Source of the DNA: B1 sp964355075
Lineage (GTDB): Bacteria > Bacteroidota > Bacteroidia > UKL13-3
Length of the DNA: 64,000 bases
Assembly (NCBI GenBank): GCA_964355075.1
Contig: CAYHCF010000001.1
Span: 157,414-221,413 of the forward strand
Direction: 5' to 3'
Every line of letters begins with the position of its first letter. Position 1 is the stretch's first letter. Shown piece after piece: positions 17,733-26,476 of the stretch. The notes below the pieces were generated by a model. The model searched no databases. It was not told where the DNA came from and saw only the letters and a program-made list of their open reading frames with translations. The position numbers and the translations under genes are program-made.

Positions 17733-18476
17733 TCACTTTTCAATAAAATCATAGCCAACTTTTGTTAAAAACAGACCCTGAGCAGCCACACTTGTGCCCG
17801 CTTCGCTCCTGTTTTTACTTTCTAAAATTTGCTCCAGCTTTTCAATATTTATTTTGTGATAACCGATATCCAGTAAGGTGCCCACAATTGCTCTGACCAT
17901 ATTGCGCAGAAATCTATCTGCTCTGATTGTAAATACCAGCATACCGTTTTCATGTATTTCCCAGCTAGCCTTTGTGATTTTGCAATTAAAATTTTTTACA
18001 TCGGTATGAACTTTACTGAAACACTCGAAATCAGAATGATTTAATAATAATTTAGCAGCATGATTCATTGCATCAATATTCAAAGGTTTGGTGTACATAC
18101 TACTTAATTCATACAGAAATGGATTCGGTTTTGTACTAATCCGGTATTCATATTCGCGATAGGTAGCTGAAAAGCGCGCATGATTTTCAGCTTTAACCAA
18201 AAAAATATTTTCAATGACAATGTCTTTTGGCAAGATCGCATTTAATTGAATACACATCTTTGCCGGTACAAATTCTGATTCCGTATCGAAATGGGCGTAA
18301 AACTGTCTGGCATGAACACCTGTGTCGGTGCGCCCACATCCCGTTAATTCAATGTCTTCCTTCAATAGAACAGCCAATTTCTGCTCAATTTCCGACTGTA
18401 CACTATGGGCATTTAGCTGCTTCTGCCATCCGTGGTAATTTTTGCCATTATAAGCCAATTCAATGAAGTAACGCAC
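17733..18476 (-). CDS. truA: tRNA pseudouridine synthase A (GTG start)
   Basis: TruA converts uridines 38-40 of the tRNA anticodon stem-loop to pseudouridine. The 247-residue protein starts MRYFIELAYNGKNYHGWQKQ and has the catalytic Asp51 in GCGRTDTGVHARQF. EYEYRI and the C-terminal FLRNMVRAIVGTLLDIG are also characteristic. The start codon is GTG at 18474-18476, directly touching the TAA of the prolyl oligopeptidase gene, so it is probably translated by coupling. Convergent with rnc across a 43-bp gap with no convincing terminator hairpin. Confidence 0.96.
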   Translation of the reverse strand: MRYFIELAYNGKNYHGWQKQLNAHSVQSEIEQKLAVLLKEDIELTGCGRTDTGVHARQFYAHFDTESEFVPAKMCIQLNAILPKDIVIENIFLVKAENHARFSATYREYEYRISTKPNPFLYELSSMYTKPLNIDAMNHAAKLLLNHSDFECFSKVHTDVKNFNCKITKASWEIHENGMLVFTIRADRFLRNMVRAIVGTLLDIGYHKINIEKLEQILESKNRSEAGTSVAAQGLFLTKVGYDFIEK

Positions 18477-20627
18477 TTATTTTTTCAATTCAGAAACACC
18501 TAAATTCCAGAAAATAAAGCTATACATATCGGTAGCATCTTCAATTAATTTGGTTGTGGGTTTTCCGGCTCCATGTCCTGCTTTTGTATCAATTCTGATG
18601 AAAATGGGTTTTGAAACATTGATGGGCTTTGATAATAAGGTAGCGGCAAACTTGAATGAATGAGCCGGAACCACTCTATCATCATGATCCGCCGTCATAA
18701 TCAGGGTTGCCGGATAACTTACTTCGTCTTTCACATTATGCAATGGAGAATACTTCAGAAGATAATCAAACTGTTCCTTTTTATCACTGCTGCCGTATTC
18801 AACAGCCCAACCCCAACCAATGGTGAATTTATGATAGCGTAACATGTCTAAAACACCCACCGCAGGAATTGCCACCTGAAATAAATCGGGTCTTTGCGTC
18901 ATACAAGCACCTACCAAAAGACCGCCATTAGAGCCTCCATGAATTGCCAGTTTTTTGCTGGAAGTATATTTTTCCCTTATTAAATACTCGGCAGCAGCAA
19001 TAAAATCATCAAATACATTTTGCTTTTTTTCGAGCATTCCAAGCTTATGCCATTCCTCACCGTATTCGCCACCGCCACGTAAATTGGCAACTGCATAAAT
19101 ACCGCCCTGCTCTAAAAACATGATACGTGATACACTGAAAGAGGGCGTTAAATTTATATTGAACCCACCATAGCCATACAATAAAGTTGGGTTAGATCTG
19201 TTTAAAGAAATTCCCTTTTTGTACACAATAAACATAGGAATTTTTGTTCCATCCTTACTGGAAAAAAACACCTGCTTTGTTTCAAAATCTCCGGCATTAA
19301 ATTTTGCTTCTGATTCGCCAGATTTCCAAACTTGTTGTTTTTGATCCGTCAGATCATATAACATGATTGTGCCGGGATCGGTAAAAGAAACAAAGGTATA
19401 GGCAATCGTATTTTCGCCCTTTTCTGAACCAGCTGTTCCTGCTGTTCCAATTCCTGGAAGTTCGATATCTTTAATAAAATTCCCTTTATAATCAAACTGT
19501 CTGAGCCGCGAACTTGCGTCAGACAAATAGGTTGCAAGGAGTTGGTTACCGCTTGCACTTACAACGCTTTGAAGTAAATCCTTCGATTGAGGTATTAATT
19601 CTTTCCACTTCTTTGGATCCGGATTTTCAGGATCAACTGAAATCAAACGATAACGAGGCGCATCATAATCTGTTAAAGCAATAATCCTGTCGCCATCATT
19701 GTTAATTATTGCATAATTATTTGCAAATCCTTTAAATAATATAGTAAACCTCTTTGATTTAATGCTAAGGTCTTTTACTAAAATTTCCGTGCCTGAAGTT
19801 CCTTCTGAAACATCAACAAATAAAAACCGCTCATCTTCAGAGACAGAAGCATTAAAATACCGTAAAGGATGATTTTTGTCCTCAAATACCAATTCATCGG
19901 CACTTTGTGGTTTGCCAATAGTATGGTAATAGATTTTCATAAACTCATTTTGATTGCTAAACGCTTTCCCTTTTTTAGGTTCATCATACCGGCTATAATA
20001 AAAGCCGTTTCCACACCAGGTTGCCCCGCTAAATTTCACCCATTCCAGGGTATCGCCTGTTCCTGCTTTACTGGCTGCATCTATCACAAATATCTGGTTC
20101 CAGTCACTTCCTGATTTTGAAATTCCTACCGCGGCATATTTATGATCTTTGCTAAAGGTTAAGCTTGCCAACGAAACAGTTCCATCAACTGATAAAATAT
20201 TTGGATCTAAAAATATTTCCGCCTCATCCGTATTGTTAATATCTTTGGTTCGATACACAATACTTTGATTTTGGAGTCCGTTATTTTTTGAAAAGTAATA
20301 GAATTTTCCTCTCTTAACAGGAGCGTTGTATTTTGGAAAATTCCAAATTTCAGTCAAGCGTTTTTTGATCTGGTTGCGATAGGGGATTTGATCCAGATAA
20401 AAATGTGTTGCCTTATTTTGTTCTTTTACCCATTTAATTACCTCCTGTGCAGTATCATTCTCAAGCCAACGATAAGGATCCGCAATGGCAGTTCCGAAGT
20501 AATGGTCAACAGTACTATCTTTTTGGGTTATCTGACCCGATAACAGCGCTAATTTCTTTTGACCCATATTTTCATTTTTGCAGGCAAAAACCATTGCTAT
20601 TGAAGCAAATAGTAGTATTTTTTTCAT
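18477..20627 (-). CDS. Prolyl oligopeptidase family serine peptidase (S9A), lipoprotein
   Basis: The 716-residue peptidase would cleave short peptides after proline. MKKILLFASIAMVFACKNEN is a lipoprotein signal with lipobox VFAC, so the enzyme is anchored in the cell envelope. The N-terminal half is the seven-bladed propeller (starting DHYFGTAIADPYRWLEND). The hydrolase domain has the nucleophile in IHGGSNGGLLVG, the Asp in TADHDDRVVPAHS and the His in KAGHGAGKPTTK, so the triad is intact. An upstream ATG would add eight residues before the signal; 20627 is preferred. It overlaps nothing but abuts truA. No other peptidase is adjacent. Confidence 0.93.
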   Translation of the reverse strand: MKKILLFASIAMVFACKNENMGQKKLALLSGQITQKDSTVDHYFGTAIADPYRWLENDTAQEVIKWVKEQNKATHFYLDQIPYRNQIKKRLTEIWNFPKYNAPVKRGKFYYFSKNNGLQNQSIVYRTKDINNTDEAEIFLDPNILSVDGTVSLASLTFSKDHKYAAVGISKSGSDWNQIFVIDAASKAGTGDTLEWVKFSGATWCGNGFYYSRYDEPKKGKAFSNQNEFMKIYYHTIGKPQSADELVFEDKNHPLRYFNASVSEDERFLFVDVSEGTSGTEILVKDLSIKSKRFTILFKGFANNYAIINNDGDRIIALTDYDAPRYRLISVDPENPDPKKWKELIPQSKDLLQSVVSASGNQLLATYLSDASSRLRQFDYKGNFIKDIELPGIGTAGTAGSEKGENTIAYTFVSFTDPGTIMLYDLTDQKQQVWKSGESEAKFNAGDFETKQVFFSSKDGTKIPMFIVYKKGISLNRSNPTLLYGYGGFNINLTPSFSVSRIMFLEQGGIYAVANLRGGGEYGEEWHKLGMLEKKQNVFDDFIAAAEYLIREKYTSSKKLAIHGGSNGGLLVGACMTQRPDLFQVAIPAVGVLDMLRYHKFTIGWGWAVEYGSSDKKEQFDYLLKYSPLHNVKDEVSYPATLIMTADHDDRVVPAHSFKFAATLLSKPINVSKPIFIRIDTKAGHGAGKPTTKLIEDATDMYSFIFWNLGVSELKK

Positions 20628-20720
20628 GGTATAAACTGGAATTATTTTCAAATATATTTCTTTAGGGTTAATGCCATTTCAGAATTACATTAACGGAAAA
20701 GTATCAGAAAGGCTACTCAG

Positions 20721-20753
20721 AAAAAAGGGCTTTCCCTAAGTAAAGAAAGGGAA
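20721..20753 (-). terminator. Weak terminator-like hairpin after the superoxide dismutase gene
   Basis: On the minus strand TTCCCT and AGGGAA form a 6-bp stem with a 10-nt loop, followed after five bases by six T. It is 18 bp downstream of the sod stop. The stem is short, so confidence is low. Confidence 0.35.
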
Positions 20754-20770
20754 TAAATATTGCAGGAAAA

Positions 20771-21379
20771 TTACATAGCAGCCGTGTACCTGCGACCAAC
20801 TTCTTCCCAGTTAATAATATTCCAAAACGCACCAATATAATCGGGCCGACGGTTTTGGTAATTTAAATAATAAGCATGTTCCCAAACATCTAATCCCAGA
20901 ATCGGAGTCCCTTTACAATCAGCAATATCCATCAGCGGATTATCCTGGTTAGGTGTAGAACAAACACACAGTTTTTTTTGGGTATCAACGCATAACCAGG
21001 CCCAGCCAGAACCGAAACGGGTTGCTGCTGCCTTATTAAAGTCTTCCTTAAATTTATCCCATCCTCCCAATTCGGTAGTTATTGCACCCATTAGGTTACC
21101 TGTAGGTTGCCCTCCTTTACTTGGGCCCATAATAGTCCAGAACAAGCTGTGGTTAAAATGACCGCCACCACTATTTCTGACTGCAACCGGATATTTACTA
21201 ATATTTTTACAAATTTCTTCAATGTTCATTTGTCCGGAATCACCTCCGGCAAGGGCCGCATTTAAATTAGTTACGTAAGCATTGTGGTGTTTAGAATGGT
21301 GAATTTCCATTGTGCGCGCATCAATGTGAGGTTCGAGTGCGTTATACTCGTAAGTTAGTTTTGGTAGTTCGAAGGTCAT
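20771..21379 (-). CDS. Superoxide dismutase (Fe/Mn family)
   Basis: The 202-residue enzyme dismutates superoxide. Metal ligands are visible in order: His27 in MEIHHSKHHNAYV, the second His in GGGHFNHSLFWTIMGP, then Asp and His in LDVWEHAYYLNYQNRR. GSGWAWLCVD and STPNQDNPLMD are family landmarks. The STPNQDNPLM segment and the GHFNHSLFW form lean towards Mn or cambialistic use, but metal choice cannot be settled by eye. No signal peptide, so it is cytoplasmic. It stands alone between the peptidase and tadA genes, with a -7-type box about 20 bp upstream of the start. Confidence 0.96.
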   Translation of the reverse strand: MTFELPKLTYEYNALEPHIDARTMEIHHSKHHNAYVTNLNAALAGGDSGQMNIEEICKNISKYPVAVRNSGGGHFNHSLFWTIMGPSKGGQPTGNLMGAITTELGGWDKFKEDFNKAAATRFGSGWAWLCVDTQKKLCVCSTPNQDNPLMDIADCKGTPILGLDVWEHAYYLNYQNRRPDYIGAFWNIINWEEVGRRYTAAM

Positions 21380-21400
21380 AATTTTATTTTATTTAAGAGG

Positions 21401-21425
21401 CAAATATATAGTAATTTTTCAACAA
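21401..21425 (-). promoter_or_regulatory. Candidate promoter of the superoxide dismutase gene
   Basis: The minus strand reads TATATTTG at 21408-21401, an exact TAnnTTTG -7 box 22 bp before the ATG. A TTG at 21425-21423 lies 14 bp upstream, shorter than the usual -33 spacing. Confidence 0.45.
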
Positions 21426-21479
21426 GAATTATTGGTTTTTGTTTGCTAATCGGGATGTCAGTATAAATACTGTTTTTGC

Positions 21480-21929
21480 CTATCTTAATTTTTTGAAAAA
21501 CGATTTTAACATTTCTTCGGATTCCTTTGCCATTAATCCCTTGACTATTTCCGTTTTTGGATGAACCAGGTGTTTGCCTTCTTTCATAAAACCTCTCTTG
21601 TTATCGGAGGCTCCATAAACCAGTCTCCCTATCTGACTCCAATAAAGTGCACCTGCGCACATCACACAGGGTTCTAAGGTTACAAACAGAATACATTCAT
21701 TTAAATATTTTGCTCCCAGAAAATTAGCTGCAGCAGTTATGGCCTGCATTTCGGCATGTGCTGTTACGTCGTTTAAGCGTTCTGTCAGGTTATGTCCCTT
21801 ACCTATTATCTGGTTGTTACAAACAATCACACAGCCCACCGGAATTTCATCTATTTCAAATGATTTTTGAGCTTCAAGAAGGGCTTGCTTCATAAAGAAA
21901 TCATCACTGTATATATTTAGTTCAACCAT
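21480..21929 (-). CDS. tadA: tRNA-adenosine deaminase-like nucleoside deaminase
   Basis: The 149-residue zinc deaminase carries both site motifs: His58-Ala-Glu60 in DVTAHAEMQAI and Cys88/Cys91 in LEPCVMCAGAL. IPVGCVIVCNN precedes them, as in TadA, which deaminates A34 of tRNA-Arg to inosine. The C-terminal DNKRGFMKEGKHLVHPK and the closing ESEEMLKSFFKKLR also resemble TadA. A guanine deaminase of the same superfamily is the main alternative, but the length and the PCVMCAGAL form favour TadA. It is a single gene, divergent from dinD across 318 bp. Confidence 0.85.
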   Translation of the reverse strand: MVELNIYSDDFFMKQALLEAQKSFEIDEIPVGCVIVCNNQIIGKGHNLTERLNDVTAHAEMQAITAAANFLGAKYLNECILFVTLEPCVMCAGALYWSQIGRLVYGASDNKRGFMKEGKHLVHPKTEIVKGLMAKESEEMLKSFFKKLR

Positions 21930-22036
21930 TATCTATTCATTTTTCAGCATTTTATATTAATTTCCTATCTGATACAATATTAACTACAACCGACAGAAAT
22001 ACCCAAAACCAATAAATGTCGTATAACTTTTACAAA

Positions 22037-22056
22037 AAATCCTAAAAACAGGATTT
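22037..22056. other. Short hairpin in the tadA-dinD intergenic region
   Basis: AAATCCT and AGGATTT form a 7-bp stem with a 6-nt loop. It lies between two divergent genes, so it is not an obvious terminator for either. The remaining gap (21930-22218) is AT-rich and shows no gene or further structure. Confidence 0.3.
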
Positions 22057-22218
22057 ATGTTGCACCCTAATTTCAAGGATAATCTTTTATTCGTATATTA
22101 TTGTTTTGCAATGTATTATTAAATTATGTGATGAAAATATTTTAAATGAAAAATAAATTTGAATAAAAGCAACCATCTTATTAATAATCCAAATCGAAAA
22201 AACTGCCTTATGAAAAGA

Positions 22219-22226
22219 TACCTTTG
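22219..22226 (+). promoter_or_regulatory. Candidate -7 box of dinD
   Basis: TACCTTTG is an exact TAnnTTTG box 21 bp before the ATG at 22248. It overlaps the TTG (22224) that would be the alternative start, which argues for the ATG. No TTG -33 element is at the expected distance. Confidence 0.45.
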
Positions 22227-22247
22227 AAAAAGCAAATAACATCAAAC

Positions 22248-23111
22248 ATGAAAAAACAACAAATTCAACAATTATTCGAGCAATTTGAAAACGCGTGTTA
22301 TGTATATAATGAGATTGAATGTTGGAGTGCAAGAGACTTGCAAATCATATTTAATTATTCAGAATGGCGTAACTTTTTAAAAGTAATTGACAAGGCAATG
22401 GAAGCTTGCAATAACAGTAATAGCAAGGCTTCTGATCATTTTGTTGACGTCAACAAAATGATCGAATTAGCAAAGGGGGCTTTACGTGAAATTGATGATA
22501 TTGCCCTTTCAAGATATGCTTGTTATCTGGTTGCCCAAAATGGTGATCCGGCAAAAACAGAAATCGCTTTCGCTCAAACCTATTTTGCGGTTCAAACAAG
22601 AAAACAGGAAATAATAGAACAAAGGTTATTAGATGTTGCCAGAGTTACTGCCAGAGAAAAATTGTCGAAATCCGAAAAGAAATTGTCAGCTATTATTTTT
22701 GAACGTGGCGTTGATGAAAAAGGATTTGCCTATATCCGATCTAAGGGAGACAAAGCACTATTTGGGGGCTATGATACTTCTCAAATGAAAAAGAAAATGA
22801 AAGTGCCGGATAACAGGCCATTAGCAGATTTTTTGCCTACTTTATCGATAAAAGCTAAAGATTTTGCAACTGAACTCACCAGCCATAATGTGAATGAAAA
22901 AGACTTGTTTGGTGAAACTGATATTTCAAAAGAACATGAAGATAATAATCTGGCTGTAAGAAAAATTCTAATAAAACGAGGCGTTATGCCCGAACAGTTA
23001 CCTGCAGCAGAAGATGTAAAAAAAGTGCAACGAAAACTGGCTGGTGAAAACAAAAAGATTCTAAGCTCAGGTAAAAGCCCTCGTATTTTAAAAAACGCAA
23101 AGAAATTTTGA
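22248..23111 (+). CDS. dinD: DNA damage-inducible protein D (DinD-like)
   Basis: The 287-residue protein resembles DinD. An N-terminal BRO-like segment has ECWSARDLQIIFNYSEWRNF (residues ~24-43). VDVNKMIELAKGALREIDDI and YACYLVAQNGDPAKTEIAFA follow, then the helical C-terminal ERGVDEKGFAYIRSKGDKAL and RKILIKRGVMPEQLPAAEDV. In E. coli DinD is an SOS gene whose product acts against RecA filaments. Whether that role or any damage control applies here is unknown, and no LexA-type box was found upstream. The ATG at 22248 is chosen over a TTG eight codons earlier because the -7 box sits on the latter. Such genes are often patchily distributed. It precedes aspS by 75 bp. Confidence 0.85.
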   Translation: MKKQQIQQLFEQFENACYVYNEIECWSARDLQIIFNYSEWRNFLKVIDKAMEACNNSNSKASDHFVDVNKMIELAKGALREIDDIALSRYACYLVAQNGDPAKTEIAFAQTYFAVQTRKQEIIEQRLLDVARVTAREKLSKSEKKLSAIIFERGVDEKGFAYIRSKGDKALFGGYDTSQMKKKMKVPDNRPLADFLPTLSIKAKDFATELTSHNVNEKDLFGETDISKEHEDNNLAVRKILIKRGVMPEQLPAAEDVKKVQRKLAGENKKILSSGKSPRILKNAKKF

Positions 23112-23186
23112 AAACAAATATTGGAGAAATACCCCTTTCAAGCTTGATAAACCTTTTGTATTTTCGCTTCCTCGAATAAATAGATT

Positions 23187-24959
23187 ATGCTACGATCACA
23201 CACTTGCGGAGAACTCCGGATTTCAGATATCAATCAATTAGTTACACTTTGCGGCTGGGTTCAGCGTAGTCGTGATTTAGGGGGAATGACATTTATTGAT
23301 TTACGCGATCGTTATGGCATTACTCAATTGGTTTTTAATATGGAAACTCATTCGGAGTTATGTGAAAAAGCCAGAAAAATAGGAAGAGAGTTTGTTTTAC
23401 AGGTTTCAGGATTGGTTAAAGAAAGAGAAAGCAAAAACCTTCTGATGCCTACCGGGGAAATTGAAATGATTGTTGAGGAGATGCACGTATTAAACGTAGC
23501 AAAAACGCCTCCTTTCACGATTGAGGACAATACAGATGGAGGCGATGACCTTCGGATGAAATACCGTTACCTTGATTTGCGGCGCACCCTTATTAGAAAC
23601 AATATTTTGTTGCGTCATAAAATGGCTCAGCAAACGCGGGCATTTCTTGATTCAAAGGATTTTACAGAAATAGAAACTCCTGTATTAATCAAATCAACTC
23701 CTGAAGGTGCCCGTGATTTTGTGGTGCCCAGCCGAATGAATCCCGGCCAGTTTTATGCCCTGCCACAATCGCCCCAAACTTTCAAGCAATTACTTATGGT
23801 TAGTGGATTTGACCGCTATTATCAGATCGTAAAATGTTTCAGAGATGAAGATTTAAGGGCGGATCGTCAACCTGAGTTTACTCAGATAGATTGTGAAATG
23901 AGCTTTGTTGAGCAGGAGGATATTCTGAATATGTTTGAGGAATTAATCAAGCATCTGTTTAATAAAGTTAAAAATATTGAAATAGCTGATATCCCGAGAA
24001 TTTCCTATGCTGATGCCATGAAGTTTTATGGTACAGATAAGCCTGATACACGATTCGACATGAGATTTGTAATGCTCAAAAATGGAGAAACTACAACTGA
24101 TCTAACTTCCGGAAAAGGGTTTAAAGTTTTTGATGATGCCCAAATTGTTGCTGGTATTTGTGCAAAAGGTGCAGCTAGTTTTACCAGAAAACAATTGGAT
24201 GAATTAACTGATTTTATTAAACGGCCGCAAATTGGTGCAACCGGACTTGTTTACATGAGAGTGAATGATGATGGAACCTTAAAATCTTCTGTAGATAAGT
24301 TTTATAATGAAGCTGCTTTGAAATTGTGGGCAGAGGCCTTACAAGCTGAACCCAATGATTTAATTCTAATTTTGGCCGGCCCAACTGATAAAACCCTAAA
24401 AGCCCTCAGTGAGCTACGTCTTGAAATGGGAACAAGACTCGGACTCAGAGATAAAAATAAATTTTCCAGCCTCTGGGTCTTAGATTTCCCTTTGCTAGAG
24501 TTCAATGAAGTAGAACAACGTTATTTTGCCATGCATCATCCTTTTACTTCTCCCAAACCAGAAGACCTCCATCTTCTGAATGATAATAATCTGGGTAAAG
24601 TTCGCGCCAATGCATATGATCTGGTAATAAATGGAGTAGAAGTTGGTGGAGGTTCAGTAAGAATTTTCAATAAGGAACTACAAGAAAAAATGTTTCAGAT
24701 TTTAGGCTTTAGCGCTGAACAGGCGCAAGCTCAATTTGGCTTTTTGATGAATGCTTTCGAGTTTGGAGCTCCGCCGCACGCGGGTATTGCGTTTGGTTTT
24801 GACAGACTGTGCTCACTTTTTGGCGGAGCCGATTCTATCCGTGATTTTATTGCATTTCCTAAAAACAACTCGGGTCGGGATGTGATGATTGACGGACCGA
24901 GTGAAATTGATCAAAAACAATTGGATGAATTACATATCTCACTGAATCTCGAAATGTAA
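23187..24959 (+). CDS. aspS: Aspartyl-tRNA synthetase
   Basis: The 590-residue class II synthetase charges tRNA-Asp. The N-terminal OB domain begins LRSHTCGELRISDINQLVTL. Motif 2 lies in YYQIVKCFRDEDLRADRQPE, the bacterial GAD insertion is near IVAGICAKGAASFTRKQLDE, and motif 3 is in HAGIAFGFDRLCSLFGG with the preceding GVEVGGGSVRI. The full length and the GAD domain mark it as the bacterial type. Discrimination between Asp-only and Asp/Asn charging is not possible by eye. It follows dinD and precedes a DUF3127 gene on the same strand. Confidence 0.97.
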   Translation: MLRSHTCGELRISDINQLVTLCGWVQRSRDLGGMTFIDLRDRYGITQLVFNMETHSELCEKARKIGREFVLQVSGLVKERESKNLLMPTGEIEMIVEEMHVLNVAKTPPFTIEDNTDGGDDLRMKYRYLDLRRTLIRNNILLRHKMAQQTRAFLDSKDFTEIETPVLIKSTPEGARDFVVPSRMNPGQFYALPQSPQTFKQLLMVSGFDRYYQIVKCFRDEDLRADRQPEFTQIDCEMSFVEQEDILNMFEELIKHLFNKVKNIEIADIPRISYADAMKFYGTDKPDTRFDMRFVMLKNGETTTDLTSGKGFKVFDDAQIVAGICAKGAASFTRKQLDELTDFIKRPQIGATGLVYMRVNDDGTLKSSVDKFYNEAALKLWAEALQAEPNDLILILAGPTDKTLKALSELRLEMGTRLGLRDKNKFSSLWVLDFPLLEFNEVEQRYFAMHHPFTSPKPEDLHLLNDNNLGKVRANAYDLVINGVEVGGGSVRIFNKELQEKMFQILGFSAEQAQAQFGFLMNAFEFGAPPHAGIAFGFDRLCSLFGGADSIRDFIAFPKNNSGRDVMIDGPSEIDQKQLDELHISLNLEM

Positions 24960-24974
24960 TTCTTACAAAACAGT

Positions 24975-24982
24975 TAACTTTG
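24975..24982 (+). promoter_or_regulatory. Candidate -7 box upstream of the DUF3127 gene
   Basis: TAACTTTG matches TAnnTTTG exactly just after the aspS stop, giving a ~90-nt leader before the ATG at 25077. Similar but weaker boxes follow, so the choice is uncertain. Confidence 0.3.
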
Positions 24983-25076
24983 AAATAGATTTTGCGTTCA
25001 AAATGAAGCAGTTACTATTTTGTTAATTACTTAAACTCAAAATCTCATACTTTTAAAATTTTAAAATCAAATTGAT

Positions 25077-25454
25077 ATGGCTTTAGACATTAACGGAAGA
25101 ATTATTCAGATCATGCCAACTACAACAGGCACCAGTAAGGCAGGAAAAGAATGGGTAAAACAAGAGTTCGTAATCGAAACTCATGAAACGTATCCAAAAA
25201 AGGTATGCATCAGCATAATGGGTGAAAAAATTCAGGAATTAAAAAAATTTACAAGCGGTAACGATGTAAAAGTTTCAATAAACCTTGAATCACGGGAATA
25301 CAACGGGAAATGGTACACCAATGTAAATGCATGGAAAATTGAACCTGTTGGAAATGCCCCGCAAACTACCCCTCAGGAAGACACTTTCCATGCTGACACT
25401 GAACCCAGCTACGCTCCTGACAGCAACGTTGGCACCGATGATTTGCCCTTTTAA
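25077..25454 (+). CDS. DUF3127 family protein (OB-fold, SSB-like)
   Basis: The 125-residue protein begins MALDINGRIIQIMPTTTGTS, then WVKQEFVIETHETYPKKVCI and VKVSINLESREYNGKWYTNV, the strand pattern of the Bacteroidota DUF3127 family. An acidic tail ends SNVGTDDLPF, which echoes the C-terminal DDLPF-type tip that single-stranded DNA-binding proteins use to recruit partners. That tip and the OB-like strand order suggest nucleic-acid binding, but this is inference; the family has no proven function that I know of. It is 31 bp upstream of the acetyltransferase gene and likely co-transcribed with it. Confidence 0.85.
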   Translation: MALDINGRIIQIMPTTTGTSKAGKEWVKQEFVIETHETYPKKVCISIMGEKIQELKKFTSGNDVKVSINLESREYNGKWYTNVNAWKIEPVGNAPQTTPQEDTFHADTEPSYAPDSNVGTDDLPF

Positions 25455-25485
25455 AAAGGCAACCATTCATTAATTTCAAATTCTC

Positions 25486-26397
25486 TTGATTACATACGTC
25501 ACTCATTCTGAAATTGAACAATCAAAATGGGATTCATGTGTTGAGCAATCGCTTAATTCAAGGGTATATGCTTACGCATGGTATCTCAACAGTGTAAATT
25601 CAGGTTGGGAGGGTTTGGTTTACGGCGACTATGAGGCAGTGATGCCCCTGACACAGAATAGGAAATATTTTATTTCTTATTTATTTCAGCCTTTTTTTAC
25701 CCAGCAATTAGGGGTTTTTTCCAGGCAGGAGATCTCTCAGGAGCTTTTGCTTAACTTTATCGCGGCAATCCCAAAAAAGTATAAGTTTATTGATATTCAG
25801 TTAAATGAGCAAAATCAATTATTAACTGAGAAATATAAAATTATTATTCGAAAAAATTATCTACTAAACCTCGACAAACCGTACGAAGAACTCAAAAAAA
25901 ATTACAATTCCGAAAATAAACGCAATTTAAAAAAAGCGATTAAGCTCGAGCTCAAATGCATCAGTATCCCCTTTTCAGAGGTAATTAACTTTTACCAAAT
26001 GCATAAAGGAGATTTAACTAAAGGCATAAAAAATCATGATTACCTAAAACTTAGCGAATTAGCAAGTATGGCTTGCAAACAGGAGAAATTAATATCGAAA
26101 GGGGTGTTTTCTCCGGGCGGTGAATTATTATCAGCCGGCATTTTCCTGATACATAAGCATCGGGTTACTTTTTTACTTGGAACAACCTCTGACTCAGGAA
26201 GAGGTTCGGGAGCCATGAGTTATTTGATGGATCAACTGATTATCCAATATTCCAATCAAAAAATATTTCTTGATTTTGAAGGTTCGGATATTCCCGGTAT
26301 CGAACGGTTTTTTATTGGTTTTGGAGCAGAAAGACAAAACTACTACCGACTCATCATGAATCGTCTTCCATGGATTTTCAGACTCTTTAAGTCATAA
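25486..26397 (+). CDS. GNAT/FemAB-like acetyltransferase family protein (TTG start)
   Basis: The 303-residue protein resembles the FemAB-type double-GNAT proteins of Bacteroidota. ITYVTHSEIEQSKWDSCVEQ is the family-type start. A substrate-facing N-terminal half reads GLVYGDYEAVMPL and FQPFFTQQLGVF. The C-terminal half has FSPGGELLSAGIFLIHKHRV, TSDSGRGSGAMSYLMDQ and FLDFEGSDIPGIERFFIGFG. TTG at 25486 is taken as start: the frame is closed by a TAA at 25471 and no ATG lies near the conserved start. The acyl donor and acceptor are unknown; FemAB relatives use aminoacyl-tRNA, other GNATs acyl-CoA. It shares a transcript with the DUF3127 gene and ends at a bidirectional terminator. Confidence 0.75.
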   Translation: MITYVTHSEIEQSKWDSCVEQSLNSRVYAYAWYLNSVNSGWEGLVYGDYEAVMPLTQNRKYFISYLFQPFFTQQLGVFSRQEISQELLLNFIAAIPKKYKFIDIQLNEQNQLLTEKYKIIIRKNYLLNLDKPYEELKKNYNSENKRNLKKAIKLELKCISIPFSEVINFYQMHKGDLTKGIKNHDYLKLSELASMACKQEKLISKGVFSPGGELLSAGIFLIHKHRVTFLLGTTSDSGRGSGAMSYLMDQLIIQYSNQKIFLDFEGSDIPGIERFFIGFGAERQNYYRLIMNRLPWIFRLFKS

Positions 26398-26415
26398 ATC
26401 AATTATCCTGTTCGT

Positions 26416-26458
26416 AAAAAAGCCCTTGTAATAACTTTGTTAATACAAGGGCTTTTTT
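26416..26458. terminator. Bidirectional terminator between convergent genes
   Basis: AAAAAAGCCCTTGTA (26416-26430) pairs perfectly with TACAAGGGCTTTTTT (26444-26458) around a 13-nt loop. It gives an intrinsic terminator with a T tract on either strand, for the acetyltransferase gene on plus and the FKBP gene on minus. Confidence 0.88.
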
Positions 26459-26476
26459 AATCTTATTATTTGAATA

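Noticed and set aside
22224..22247. TTG start for dinD
   Set aside because: It overlaps a -7 box and adds eight residues not typical of DinD.
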